DNA of 64,000 bases, from positions 687,001 through 751,000 of the forward strand of contig NC_133037.1 of the NCBI RefSeq assembly GCF_048771995.1, given 5' to 3'. Made by a program: the position numbers and the translations under genes. This DNA comes from Taeniopygia guttata (Eukaryota > Chordata > Aves > Passeriformes > Estrildidae). Numbering within the stretch: position 1 is the first letter of the stretch; every line of letters starts with the position of its first letter. Below, piece after piece: positions 1 to 12,142 of the stretch. The notes beneath the pieces were generated by a model. The model was not told the origin of the DNA, ran no database searches, and saw only the letters and a list, made by a program, of their open reading frames with translations.

Positions 1-965
1 TGGGCCAAGGCCCCAGCACACCTGAACAGGGATTTTGGCTCTTGTATTCATTATTGCTCTCCTTGTCAGACTGCAGCCCCTCTCAGGCAGCACTTGTTTG
101 TGTCACATTTTGTATTTATTTATTCTCACTACGTGTTAAATGCTAATAACGGGGACCTTGAGGACAGACTCTGTTGGTTCTTATTTGCTGCTCACATTTC
201 AATGCCTCCTCTTAGGCATTATCTAAATGAATTCTTTATTCTTTATCCAGCTGTGATCACGGATGTTTCACGGGGGAAACCCTGGAGCAATGACCTGAGT
301 CCTTTTTAAATCAATGAGAGAACTCCCAGAGAATTAAACCTAAACTAATCTCTACCTAAACTCCCTCCATAGTCTTAGCACAATTAGGGATTGATTTACA
401 GCCTGAAGGCTGAGGTGTTTCACCTCCTTGTGTGGCTGCTCAGAACACGGCCTTGCTCCTTGCACAGACACAAAATGCAGGATTTTAAACATTGAATTGT
501 CTTTGTTCAATTAGGTTTTTTTTCATACTTACCACTTACCTCCTCTTATAGTACACAAACACTTCTAGCACACAGATACTCAGAATTTTTAACTAAATTG
601 CCTGAGTGTAAATATCTTTATTGCTCCATTGGAACATGCAGACTTGCCACAGACCTTTAGCACTGAAGACAGTTTTCCAGGCAGCTCCTAGGAAGGGTAA
701 GCAAGAAAGTCTTTTCTCTTAACCTACATTTGAGATGAGCATTTCCCTTTTATTGTGTGTGGCAGAAGAATCTGAGGGTATCAAGCAAGGAAACTGAGGA
801 AATCAATCAACTGCTGTGCAGAGCCACCTGCAGAGGAGCCTTGAGTTTCACTGAAAAGAAAATTAAACTAATGCACAGAACCAGGAGGATGCTGCAGCTC
901 GGTAGGGCTGGGCTGGAGCTGTGTGCTGGAGGGGCTCCCAGAGCAGTGACCTGTGAGGGTGGCAC
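1..965. other. Unique non-coding sequence
   Basis: Mixed-composition single-copy DNA, AT-rich between about 480 and 760. I see no exon with splice signals, no recognisable repeat family and no RNA gene here. Short open frames lack any protein-family character. Confidence 0.5.
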
Positions 966-1052
966 GGGCACACGGGAGGGAGGTGTGATGGGCACTTGGG
1001 GGGTGGCACGGGCACACGGGAGGTGTGACAGACACACGGGAGGTGTGACAGG
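966..1052. repeat. Short G-rich tandem repeat
   Basis: The phrase cacgggcacacgggaggtgtga recurs in whole or part about four times, with units of roughly 20 to 50 bp and imperfect spacing. It looks like a small young minisatellite. It accounts for several overlapping open frames on both strands, none of which looks like a gene. Confidence 0.7.
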
Positions 1053-1283
1053 GTTGGAATTCCCGGTGTTCTGGATCGGGTCCTGGTGCAGGGGTCCCGG
1101 AATTCCTGCAGGAATTCCCGGTGCTGGCCGGGTCCCTGCCCTTCAGGACAGTTGTGGTGCTGTGTGCCCACCCTGTGCCCACCCTGTCCCAGCTCTGTCC
1201 CCAGCCTGTCCCCACCTGTCCCCAGCCCGCCCGCAGACCCACCGGGTGGCACTGTGTGACAAAAGCTTCGTCCCGGTGGCACT

Positions 1284-1435
1284 GGTTCACATCTTCTGGT
1301 TCACACATCTCTTGGTTCACATCTCTCCTGGTTCACATCTCCTGGTTCACATCTCCTGGTTCACATCTCTCCTGGTTCACATCTCTCGGTTCACATCTCT
1401 CCTGGTTCACAGCTCCTGGTTCACAGCTCCAGGTG
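1284..1435. repeat. Minisatellite of 14/16-bp units carrying GGTTCA
   Basis: Ten copies of a unit resembling CTGGTTCACATCTC, alternating between 14 and 16 bp. GGTTCA starts at 1284, 1298, 1314, 1330, 1344, 1358, 1374, 1388, 1404 and 1418. The gaps between successive hexamers are 8, 10, 10, 8, 8, 10, 8, 10 and 8 bp. GGTTCA fits the RGKTCA half-site of retinoid-type nuclear receptors, and the 8-bp gaps give DR8 arrangements. The array is certain; a regulatory role is inference. Confidence 0.85.
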
Positions 1436-2737
1436 TGCTTTTACGAGGGGCTGGAGCAGTTCCTTGCTCTTGCCTTGCCGTGGCATTTGTGCTCTTCCCT
1501 TTCCTGGTGCGTGGTTGCTGTCGCAGGACTTTGCATGGAAGGTGACAGAGAAAATGACATTTTCCTTTTTGGCGTGTTATTTGATCCCAAACTCCCAGGA
1601 GATTTCAAGGAAGGAAAGGGGATAATGATGTACCAGGAGGGTGTAGGCTGAGCACAGAAAGGTCATGATTTACACGATGTTTCATGTGAAAGGGAGGGCA
1701 AAAGCTGCTCCTACAGTGAGACTGCGATGTAGCTGTGAAACTTGAGACTTTGTGGTGTTCCTCATAGATATTTTGTGTTCTGATGCGAATTCTTCAAGTC
1801 TTGAAGCAAATTAATTCATTATCAAATCTGATAAATGATGAGACTGCTTACACAGGTTTTTAAACACCTGTGTCACGTGGCTGGGCAAATAACACACATT
1901 TGTGAATGTTTCCATGGGCAGCATGTGAACGTCAGAGCAGACACGGCTTCATTGTCCAAAGTTCTGATTTTAGTCTGTTCACTGTTTCATTACCACTTCT
2001 AGGTCATTAGTGAAGTGACACCCGAGGGGGCAGAGCGAAATCAAATGACAGCGTAGGTGATGTCTGACATTAGCCAAATGTCAGGCTTTCTGATGGAGGC
2101 ATCAAAATTAATCTGAAAATGTTATACCATTTTAGTCATTTTCCTAGGAGATTGAAAATACGAGAGGCAGGCTGATGACATTTTGATTATAGTTTCAAAT
2201 TGCAAAGACCTTGCAGAACACACCTTCTTCTCTCCTCTCATGTAATTAAAACCTGCTGTCACCTTGATCTTTATTATATTTTACCATGTCCTGGCAGGTC
2301 TCTCGAGCTCCGTGTGCTATTGATCCTTGTTGTTTGAGCAAATCCAACATGTCAATATTGCTCAAGGAGCAAATGGCTCTCGTGTTTTGTATTTAAGGGT
2401 AGAGATGGAGGAAAAACACGTGGCAGAAGCAGCATAGTAAGAGTATCAAGTATTAGGTCCACAAAAAGCTGCAAGAAACTGAATTTGAGTCATGGCTCAG
2501 GAAAAGCTTTAAGCCCCGAGGTGAATTCCACGCAGGGGGATTCCAGAGGGGTCCCTGAAGCTCTCCCTAGGACAGGTGTGCTGTCTGGCAGGGAGACACG
2601 AGGTTTATTCCCACTTCAAACTGCTTTAGGGCATATTTGGCTCTGCCATCTGTCACAAGCAGTAAAACCTCCTGCTGAGGGTGTTCGAGTGGCATTTTCG
2701 TGGTGACAGAACAACGGGCTCATGGCTCACCCTGTGC
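1436..2737. other. Unique non-coding, AT-rich from about 1.7 to 2.5 kb
   Basis: Single-copy sequence without tandem structure. The stretch 1740-2440 has even, AT-leaning composition with many TAAT-like words, typical of vertebrate conserved non-coding DNA, though conservation cannot be judged from one sequence. No exon was found. Confidence 0.45.
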
Positions 2738-2990
2738 CAGGACAGCCCTGCCTGTGTCCCAGCCGTGCCAGGAGAGCCCTGCCCCTGTCCCAGCCATCCC
2801 AGGAGAGCCCTGCCCGTGTCCCAGCTGTGCCAGGAGAGCCCTGCCTGTGTCCCAGCCGTGCCAGGAGAGCCCTGCCTGTGTCCCAGCCGTGCCAGGAGTG
2901 CTGTGCCCATGTCCCAGCCATCCCAGGACAGCCCTGCCTGTGTGCCAGCTGTGCCAGGAGAGCCCTGCCCATGTCCCAGCCATCCCAGGA
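2738..2990. repeat. 31-bp minisatellite, eight copies
   Basis: Units start at 2738, 2769, 2800, 2831, 2862, 2893, 2924 and 2955, each opening CAGGAGAGCCCTGCC or a close variant and followed by TGTCCCAGC. Spacing is exactly 31 bp. Because 31 is not a multiple of three, all frames run through the same amino-acid cycle, which explains the many overlapping open frames on both strands. Confidence 0.95.
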
Positions 2991-4289
2991 CCCCTGAGCT
3001 GGGGATGGGTTGGAGCTGCTGCAGCTCCTCACTGCCCAGCACCCCTGATCTGTCACCTCCTCACTGCCCTCACCCCTGATCTTCCTTTTCTCTGCTTTGC
3101 ATGACTGTCAGGGCATGAGCTGAGTGTGTGTAGTGTAGGAGTATTTCTGAAAGACATTGATTATTGGCTGCCAATCTGATTTTTGGCAGTAAATTCTGCT
3201 GCAAAGGGAAGCAAGGGACGCTGTCCCAGGAGTTTTTCTGGACCGCCTTAACCCAAACATTCACACAGGGTTTCCTCTCGATAGCTTTTATTTGCTGGTG
3301 TTTCTCCTGACAAATGCCTTCTGAAAAGCAAGTGGTCTTTAATTCAGCTGTGCTTGAATTTGCATTCCCTTAATGCTAAGCAGATGCTCTGATATCACCA
3401 GTGGCAAGGAGATAAGCTCAGTCCAGAGTTTTCTCAAGGAAATTAAAATGTTATGGAAGACAAATGCCCAGACAGGAAAAATCCCACAACAGCCCTAAAG
3501 CAATCAGGGAAAAAATTATGTGGATATTTGGACTTTACATTTTAATGAGACTCTTTGGAAACATTAAATCCATTCGCTTTTCCTTTTCTAGGCTTACAGA
3601 AGGGACGAGACAATGACTGTAAAAAGAAAATTTGGCATTAATATCAGTGAAGAAAAGGGTTATGTTCAGTATTAAATTCCTTCGCAGATACCTTCAGCAT
3701 ATAGTGAATAAGTAGAAATAGATTTAAGAAACACTGTAAAATTAAACTTTATAAGATTACTTTTTTATGGAATATGCAGTAGCTGCCACATAGAATAAAT
3801 GTATGTTTTTCATTATATTTTTATTATGCATTTAAAGCACATTAAGGAGCAAACAACCATCAAAGAAAAAGAAACTTATTAGATTTAGCAAGTAATCGTA
3901 TCAGCTTTATGTACGGTTATATTTTGTGGGAGAAGGGGAAGATGCATGTCAGGTGTCCTTTCAGGCTATTCAGTGAGCCATTTTTCTTTGGGAGAACAAT
4001 ATTAATGGCTGTTTGCCTCTGTTCCCGCTGCATTGCATGAGCATTTTGTCTTCTTTATTACAGTTCCTTATAAGAGTGCCATTACAGCTGGAGAGACCAG
4101 TGGAGCATCTGGAAAAATGGATTGCTTTGATTTTGGTCTCTAAATGGGCCTCGGTTTGTGCACGCTCCTAAATTGTTTAAACATTTGGGGACAGGTTTGT
4201 GGGATTGTGAGTGGTGGGAGCGGTTGTGGCACTCTGCCCCAGAGCTGAGATCCGTGCTGTGGTGGGAGGGATCTGCTGCCAAGCCTTGT
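2991..4289. other. Unique non-coding, strongly AT-rich 3.4-4.1 kb
   Basis: Single-copy DNA. The interval 3430-4080 is AT-rich with long A/T words and little CpG, in contrast to the GC-rich arrays on either side. It looks like non-coding sequence under different compositional pressure, possibly conserved. No gene or mobile element is recognised. Confidence 0.45.
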
Positions 4290-4700
4290 CCTGGGGTTTG
4301 CTTGGTCCGGGATTTGTTTGGTCCAGGCTGCAATAACCTGGGATTTGTTTGGTCCAGGCTGCAATAATCCGGGATTTGTTTGATCCAGGATTTGCTTGGC
4401 CCGGGCTGCAATAACCTGGGATTTGTTTAATCTGGGATTTGTTTGGCTCAGGCTGGAATAACCCGGGATTTGTTTGATCCGGGATTTGTCTGGCCCGGGC
4501 TGGAATAACCCAGCATTTGTTTGATCCAGGATTTGTTTGGTCCGGGCTGCAATAATCCGGGATTTGTTTGGCCCGGGCTGCAATAACCCAGGATTTGTTT
4601 GATCCGGGGTTTGTTTGGCCCGGGATGGAATAACCCGGGATTTGTTTGATCCGGGATTTATCTGGCCCGGGCTGCAATAATCCGGGTTTTTCTGGCTCGG
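4290..4700. repeat. Composite minisatellite built on GGGATTTGTTTG
   Basis: About a dozen GGGATTTGTTTG-type modules alternate with GGCTGCAATAACC-type modules. Single modules are about 31 bp; pairs in which a second GGATTTGTTTGATCC is inserted give a longer period near 50 bp. The two module lengths alternate irregularly, suggesting repeated unequal exchange. The open minus-strand frames over it (repeats of NPGL and KQI) are artefacts. Confidence 0.9.
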
Positions 4701-5877
4701 GTGAATTCCCCTGCCGGGCCCCAGCGCCTCTGCAGCGCAGTTAATGTGGGTAATGAATGGGCACTTGAACAGAGCTGCTGAAAGCCAAAGGCCAAGGCTT
4801 GTTTTCATGCTGAATCACTCCAGTAAATTTAGCAATGAGACTTGACATTCTCCACCTAATAAGAGCAGTTTTTATGCTCAAATTGTGGCTCTCTTTATAT
4901 AAAAGGAAAATAACATAAAGCAGTACTGTATAGCTTTAGCAGTGTCACAGTTTCTATAAATGTCAAAGTACTTATTCATTTAGTTGACAAATGTCACTCC
5001 AGAAACAAATTATTTTTCTTAGTGGCAACATGATTTATGTATGTAACACAGTCCATTTTCCAAAAAAAAAGTGGATTTCTTTTCAAGAACTACTAATTAA
5101 TTTATTATCAATAATTATTTTGAGGATTTCATATCTTCATAACACTTATTAGAGCAAGATCTCAGAATTATTTTGTTGTGTGGAAGAACCTGATACACAG
5201 CTTTTTGCTTGTGTGTTAAACATGGGTTTATTAATCCCTAGGTGACTGCAGGAAAATTGAGTATTCAGCACTGGTGATCTGGGGGGCCCTGGAGGGGACG
5301 AAGCTCTGGTGCTGCAGGGAGGCATGCAGCTGAAAATTGCATTTGAAGCTGGGAGGAGGAGGAGGAGTGTGGCAGGCAGCAGGGGAAGGATGTGGCACCG
5401 TGGCTGGCTGATGGTTTTGCTCTGTGTTGGGTACCCCTGTGAAAGCCAGCTCAGGTTTTTATTGGGCAGATGCAAAACTCCTCGTGCATCCCAGAGGATC
5501 TCTGTGCTGAACTAGAAGGTTACACAAAGGATTTCTGTGCTGAACTACAAGGTTACACAGCTTTTATGTGCCCCTGCACGCTTTGTGTAGCATTTAATGT
5601 GCTGGGAGCCCAAATTCATTACCAGGAAAGATCTGCAGCACCAGAGCAGTAAGTTGTGACTGCTTTCAAAACCTGAAGGATGGCCCCAAAAGCTCAAAGA
5701 AAATAGAGTAAAATGATGTTAATGGGTACAGAACTTCTTCCTAAAGCAGCAGTAAGGGGTTTTACTTCCTGTATTTGCTTGGAAAAATCCCATCCAAATG
5801 CTGCTTCTCCCGCAGGGTGAGGAATGGGCGCTTGCCACAGCTGCAGCCACTTTCAGAATTTCTGAGTCTTATTTTGC
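4701..5877. other. Unique non-coding; one 35-bp duplication
   Basis: AT-rich from 4800 to 5160, then mixed. At 5499-5560 a segment reading CTGTGCTGAACTA-AAGGTTACACA occurs twice in tandem. No exon is recognised. Confidence 0.5.
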
Positions 5878-6106
5878 TGAATCACAGAATGATGAGGTTG
5901 GAAGAGACCTCTGAGACCATCAAGTCCAACCCATGCCCTAACACCTCAACAAACAATAGCACCAAGTGCCATGTCCAATCTTTTTTTAAACACAGCCAGA
6001 GATGGTGATTCCACCACCTCCCTGGGAAGACAATTCCAGTATTTTATTAGTCTTTCAATGAAAATTTTTTTCCTAATATCCAACCTAAACCTTCCTGACA
6101 CAGGTG
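5878..6106 (-). mobile_element. CR1 LINE, 3' end with ORF2 C-terminus
   Basis: Reading the minus strand, 6106-5946 encodes a tail containing [22 protein letters not shown] and VFKKRLD, the well-known C-terminal end of the CR1 ORF2 reverse transcriptase protein. It ends in a stop codon near 5946, followed by a short 3' UTR finishing in the CR1-type ATTCTGTGATTC at about 5880. CR1 copies are usually 5'-truncated, and this one keeps only about 230 bp. The reading frame of the remaining part is open. It supports a bird or other reptile source. Confidence 0.93.
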
Positions 6107-9100
6107 AGGCTGCTTTAAGGCTGTGATATTTCACATGGTTTTGGACTGGTGAAAAATCGCAAGTGCTTTTTTCTGGCTTCGCTGTGGTTCATGTAGAATA
6201 ACAAAGGCCTGTGTTTTATTTCCAAGTCAGTGTGATCCTCCCATAGACACCGTTTGTTTAAGCATAATTTCACCTCAAATGCAGCCATGCTCTGGGAGGT
6301 CTCAGCCCTCGATAGAGGCAGAAAATGTGATCCAGGTTTATATAAATAATAGCTGGGGTTTATTTGCTGTCCCAGAGGGGGGATAGCGCAGGTGTGTGCC
6401 TTCGTAGAAATAGTAAAAGATTTAGTGAGTAATGGCTTTAAAATTTAATCTGTGCAGTCTGCTTCCTGAAAATAAACTTTCTGCTCTGTGGGAAGGCTCC
6501 TGTGTCTGTCCTCTCAGGGAGGAGCTGCTGCTGTGTGGGTTTTCTGGCGCTGCAGGTGTGGCAGTGGCACTGACAGCCTGGCCTGGTGCCTGCCCAGTGC
6601 CTGCAGCTTTCTGCTCTTTGGGTTGGGATTCCTGTCATTATTTGCCCATACTAAGCAGCTGTATTTTTAAATATAATTTTCTTGAATAATTTGAATTAAT
6701 GTTCAGGCAATTACCAGGCTCTTCATGTACTTAGGGTACATATGTAATTGCATCATTTGGACAGTTAATTGCACTGTTTAATGATGTTACATCAATTTCC
6801 TTATTAAGCATAATGAATCAAATGCAACTGCCATGCACATGGGGTTTTGAAGGAGCAGTTTCTCAGATGGTGGTTCTCAGAGCAGGAAAAAGCCTGACAG
6901 ATGCTTGAACTGGACTGCAAGGAGCTTTCCCACTGCCTTTGATCAGAGATGTAAACTGAGCTTTGAAAGAGAAAACTCTTGCATTCCAGGGTTTTGGGGT
7001 TCAGCATCCGTTTTAAACCTTTAGCACTAAGAGAAGACCAAATAATGAACTGCACAAGAAAGGGGATGTGTGACCTGTACAAGGACAGGGATGGCTGTTC
7101 ATGCAGGGAAGCTCCTGCAGCAGTCCCTGTTCCTGTCCTGGCAGCTACTGTTATGGGACGTGGCTCTGTGGGGAAATGGCTTTTGGGGTGGTGACAAATC
7201 CCACCCCAGGGACACTCCTGGGCTGGGAGTGGGAGCTTCAGGGACTGCTTGGACTGTGCAGCTGCCTTTGGATGAGCTCTGGGAGAAGGCTCTGTTCCCT
7301 GAGCTGTGCTGGGGAATATTTCAGGAATTTAAAGGCTCCCAGCGTGTGTGAGCAAGGAGGAGAATCACAAGGGCTGGGACTGAGGGCTGGGAGCTGAAAC
7401 CAAGGGAAGCTGAGGCACTGAGGGGGCAGTGATCAGTAATGTTGGAAACAACGAGAACTGAGAGGGACAAGCTGCAGAAGGCGCAGGAACTTCAAGGAAA
7501 GAAAAGTTTCTTTGTTATTCCCTAAAGTTTATTAGCAGTAACATTTCCAAAAGGTTAAGCTGAATTGCCGAAATGAAGACTAACAGTGTTTGTGGCACAT
7601 TTGAAAAGTGAGCTGCCCTGATGAGGAATTCATGGCCTGTTTCCTTGGTTTGCAGTTTTTACATTGATGGTGCATTGTTGCAACTCTTACTAATGCCCAA
7701 ATACTCAATGGTTCTGTCATACCTGGTGAGAACTTCTTTTTTTGGGGGGATGCTAGTGTTGGTTGTTTCCCCAAATCCTTCCCAGAATGAATTTTTGCCC
7801 AACTAAGGCAGTGTGAGCGCTGGGGAAGAGTCTCCCCTTCAGAAATCACTGGGAACTGAGGCTGCCGAGTGTGAGGGGGCTACAAAATGTGTTCTGTGAT
7901 CAGGATGAGCAGGCCAATCATGTCAGCCACGCTAAGCTTTTGTTCCAGACCTGCTGTGTGCTTAAACCTGCCCCTTCGCTGGAGTTTTGGGGAAAAAACC
8001 TTGAAATTATTCAGCTAAAGGTTGAATCTACAGCACCCCCCATGCACCTGGGTCCCTGTGCACAGAATATTGAAGGATTTTGGTGCTGTTTTATGATGTC
8101 TAATGAGGGCAATAAAGCAGAAGGAAAAGGGAGCATTTTGTGTTGTTTTGAGAAGCCAAAATATGAATGAATTCTATTCTGCCTTAGGATCAGTGTGCCA
8201 GGTAGTTACTAGAGACTTCCATGCAATATTACAGACACAAACAGATTTGACAGGGTTTTCTTTTCCCTGTGGAATTTCTAGTAAATAGAGATAAATTATC
8301 TCATCTGTTTTCTGTTTATTAGCTGGGACTGTATCAAATTAAGTGCCTCCAGTGTTGCTGTGAGATGGAGAAATGATCACTGCCCTCTATTTAATCATTT
8401 CTCTGTCAACATGGGCTGGTGGCAGCGGGACTCGAGGAATTTGCTGGCCCTGTTTGGCCACGTGTGAGTGCGTGTGCTGCTCATGGGGAATGCCTTGGAA
8501 ACACCTGCCAGAAGCTCTGAGCTTCTCCTGCTGCTTTTGTTCCTCCTCCTGGTGCTCCTCGTCTCACCTGCAGCTGTGGCACCTCCTCGTTGTTTGTGAC
8601 CAGACAAATTTGCCACAGCACAATCATTTATGACTGGCTGGATGTTTTGTGTGCAGAGAACCTTTTTTTGATACAAAATATGGATTTTTGTGTCAGTGAA
8701 ACTTTGGAGCTGTGGCACAGGTTGGAGTGCAGCTCTGGAGACTCACTGGGCCCCACTCGGGCAGGAAAACCCAATTTAAAGTTACACCACTTTGCCTGGG
8801 GTCACATCCACTTCAGCTTTCAGGGTCTGGAGATAACAGGGCTCTGGAAAACCTGATGTGAAACAGCATTTCTTGTTGGAAGTGTCACCTAGAGAATGGG
8901 ATAACTCCCCAGGACAGGCTGGGAATGCACTGCAGCCTCGTGTGTTCTCTGCAGGTTAAACAGCCTCCCCCTGCTGAGTCCAAAGCTGAATAATTTGGAT
9001 GGCCACTTTCAGAAAAGGTGGTACTGGAGAGCCCATGTCCTCAGCCTGGCTGGTTGTTTTTGTCTTGCCTGCAGTCTCTGTTATCCTGGAGCAACACTCA

Positions 9101-11606
9101 CGATTCCAGCAGTGCTTTAGTTGTGTTCGTGTGGCAGATTGGTTTGGTTTGAGTGGACTGTAATTCTTTGTTCAAAACCTCCAGAGCACGTTACTGCCTC
9201 TCCCACTCCACCTTTGGGAGGCTGCAATAGCATTTAGGACGTGGCTCTGCACTGCAGAATTTCCTCTCCTGACAGCCCTGGCCTGGGAGGGCACCGGGGC
9301 ACGCTGGGGCTGCTCACAAGGTCTGTGTGGTCTCATTCAGTGACAATTCAGCAGCTCCCCGGGCACTGCCAGGGCAGGGCAGCAGCCCCAGCAGGCCCTG
9401 GCTCACAGAAGTGCTCTTTGCCCACCCTGCCAGGGAACAGTTCCTTCCCAATATCTGTTTGCTGATTTGTTTTTTCCTCCCCAGATCCTTTTTTCTCTTC
9501 TTGTGAACCAGCCTTGTCACACCAAATGCAAAGTCCTGGCAGCTTCATCACCCTCACTGTGCTAATTCCATCTCCTTGCTGGGACATCTTTCCCTGCCTT
9601 CCACAAGGCACGTGTGCCAGCACCTAAACTGGGCAGCAGTTTGAGTCAATAAATGTAATTCTTTGCTGGATGGGGCTCTGGCAGGGAACTTCTTGGGTAT
9701 TGCAGTGGTGAGAAGGAGAGTTTGCTGCCAAGTACCTTCTAGAAACAATAGAACCAAATTGTTCATAGAATCAGGGGTCTACATTAAACCTGAGGTCTCA
9801 TTCAAGGAGGTGGCATCCCTGCAAAGGCTGGCTAGGTGATGATAATACCTGTTTTTTTTCTGTGATCCCTTGCAGAAGTGCAGAGAAAAGCGAGTTGAGG
9901 CAGGCAGGGTGGGCAGCACAGGCTGGCACACATCAATAGTGCCCAGCTGCCTGCTCCCACTGTTCACACTGCCAGTAAAGCATCACCCAGCCGGCCCTGC
10001 ACATGTACAGCTGCTATTTCATATTGCACACACAGCATTTCAATCAGCTTGCATTGTTTCCCGTGTTTGGGTGCAGATTTGTGGGCAATAGGGCTGGTAA
10101 TTAAGTATTTGTTCTGTGCCCTGGGCAGGGAACAGAACAAAAGCAGCTGTTGCCAGAGGGAGGTTTAAATCAGCCAATAACAAAAACTTTGTAAGTGGGA
10201 GGAGAGTTAAATACTGCAATAAATAGTCACTGAATTTTGTAGGATCCCTATACCTCCCTCCCTCTCCGTGGGTTTTTTGGGGGAGAGAACACGTTGTGCT
10301 GGCACGCCTTCATTGTTAGTTCTGCTTTGTGTGAGTGGGATGGACTGGGGAAATATTTTAGACTAATTTTTTATGATCCTAGGACAATTTTGTGCATATA
10401 AGCCCAGCAGAAATTCTTGTAGGAAGTGATTTAATGCTGGGGTTTTTAATCCCAGCCACAGTTAATAAGTACCCAGAGTGATTCTGGTACACGTGCTCTG
10501 CTTAAATAAAATGTTCCTGTGGTGTTGGCTTGTTTTACCTGAACCCATTCAATACTTGTGTTGTTACTGATATTGGATTTTTTTGTCTCTATGTTTTGTC
10601 AGCTACTGAAATGTGATTTAGAAATCCAATAACACTAATGTGCTGCAGAAATACAGCTTTATCCACTGACCAGGAGCAACCCACCACAAGTGTTGCTTTA
10701 GGTTTAAAGCTGACCTTTTCTGTTATTTAGCAGAAAATCCAGAGTTGCAAAATGAAATGGAGCTTTTCTTTTGTGGGCAGGGTATTTTCCTTGGGGCTAG
10801 GAGAGACTGAGGGACTGGGCTGCTTTCCCTGTGCTAACCCAGAGAGAATAAGGATATTTTGGGTTAATAACCAGTGGCACTGCCAACAGGGGCCACTTTC
10901 CAGCAGCCCAGTCCCTCATATTTCATCAGGAGCATTTGCAGTTTTTCACAGCCACCCTTTCAGCGGTGTGGGCAGCAATTGGCATTAATGTCAATTAATG
11001 AGACCCTGGATTTGTCCTGCCAGTGCTTCCATTTGGAACTGGTTGTTCTGGGATTCGCTGCACAGGCTTTAGCTGCTGTATAAAACTGCAAATGCTCCTG
11101 ATGAAATTTGTGAGGAAAAAATACGGATCCCTTCCTGGGAGTTTTATAAGAAGAGATGTGTTCCTATAGAACTCTACTCTCTGTTCTGAAAAGGGTCTTT
11201 CAAATCAGGTATAGCTTTATAACCACTGGGCAACTTCTTGAAATCATCCTATAAACTTTAATAAAAACCCAACATGTCAGAGGAATTATGCAAAAAGATG
11301 CAAAGTACTCTGAAAGAGAGCTTCTCTTTTTCTGCTAAATCCAGTATTGAGAACTTCCAAGTTCTCTATAAAAATATGCTGATGTTCTTTTATAAATATC
11401 ATGTACCACTTTATAAATATTTTATGAAAAATATTAACACTTTGCTTCAGAGGAAAGCTTTTGAGGCTTTTAGGCACATCAGAATTGCTTTTCCCAGTCC
11501 TCCCACACTGCATCATTTCCCCCACTGCTTTTGTCCTTATGCAGAGTGCTCCTGAGGAAACAGAGGTATCTTAAATTCCCTCCCTGGAATCAGCTGAGGG
11601 CAGCAG
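6107..11606. other. 5.5 kb of unique non-coding sequence
   Basis: The longest stretch without any clear tandem array or mobile element on the left side of the window. It mixes moderately GC-rich segments (6.5, 7.1, 9.3 kb) with AT-rich ones (6.65-6.85, 8.3, 10.1-10.7, 11.1-11.45 kb). Open frames up to about 107 codons occur but show no domain, codon periodicity or splice context that I trust. No RNA gene recognised. Confidence 0.5.
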
Positions 11607-11705
11607 CACAGAATTGTTAAGGCTGGAAAAGACCTTTAAGATCACCAGGTCCAGCCACCAACCCAGCAGCATGTTCACCATAAACTGACCATGAACAGGG
11701 GCTTG
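11607..11705 (-). mobile_element. CR1 LINE 3'-end fragment
   Basis: CACAGAATTGTTAAGGCTGG followed by AAAGACCTTTAAGATCACC and a CCAGCC block is the reverse complement of the usual CR1 3' terminus (AGAATCATTAAGGTTGGAAAAGACC in family consensus form). Similarity fades after about 11700. No coding part remains. An LTR remnant begins about 100 bp further on. Confidence 0.8.
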
Positions 11706-11803
11706 AGGCTGCCCCTGTGCCCTGGGAGCCTCTTCCAACGCTGCCACCAGAGCTGGTGAATTATTAAAGAAATCTGGATATTGATCTAGTACTGATATCC
11801 AGC

Positions 11804-12142
11804 TGTGATAGACAAAAACTCTTCAACAGTTTAGAGTTAGAAAGTGTGTGTTTATTGTGTGTGGGATCGCTCCCAAATCTACACCACAGCCTCCAGGTGA
11901 TTACAGAGCCCTTTTATCCATACAAGTATTGAACACCCAAAATACAAATGCATATTCATCATTTTTTACATCCAAAATTTGGTACCTCGCTTTGTACACT
12001 AATAATTTCAAAAGCCATTCAGCATGACGTTTGTTCCTTGAAATGGGTTGGTGTCCCTTTCATGGGGAGGGGTCCCAAAATGAGGAAGTCAATGAAGTCT
12101 TCCTCGTTCTGACCTTTCTGCCTTTTCAATGCCAATATGACA
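11804..12142 (-). mobile_element. Endogenous retrovirus LTR remnant (solo)
   Basis: On the minus strand this segment starts TGTCATATTGG and ends near TTTTGTCTATCACA, the TG...CA limits of a retroviral LTR. It carries a TATA-like GGATAAAAGGG (near 11908-11918) and an AATAAA (near 11850) in the right order for U3-R-U5. No internal retroviral region lies beside it, so it looks like a solo LTR fossil. I see no matching target duplication at the two ends. Family: avian ERV, class not certain. It looks old. Confidence 0.75.

Noticed and set aside
4290-4700. Repeated TTTGTTTG as forkhead or TCF sites
   Set aside because: The words miss key bases of the TRTTKRY and CTTTGWW consensuses (TGTTTGG and TTTGATCC here).
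5253-5280. TTCAGCAC as a REST/RE1 site
   Set aside because: Only the left half matches; the GGACAGCGCC half is absent.
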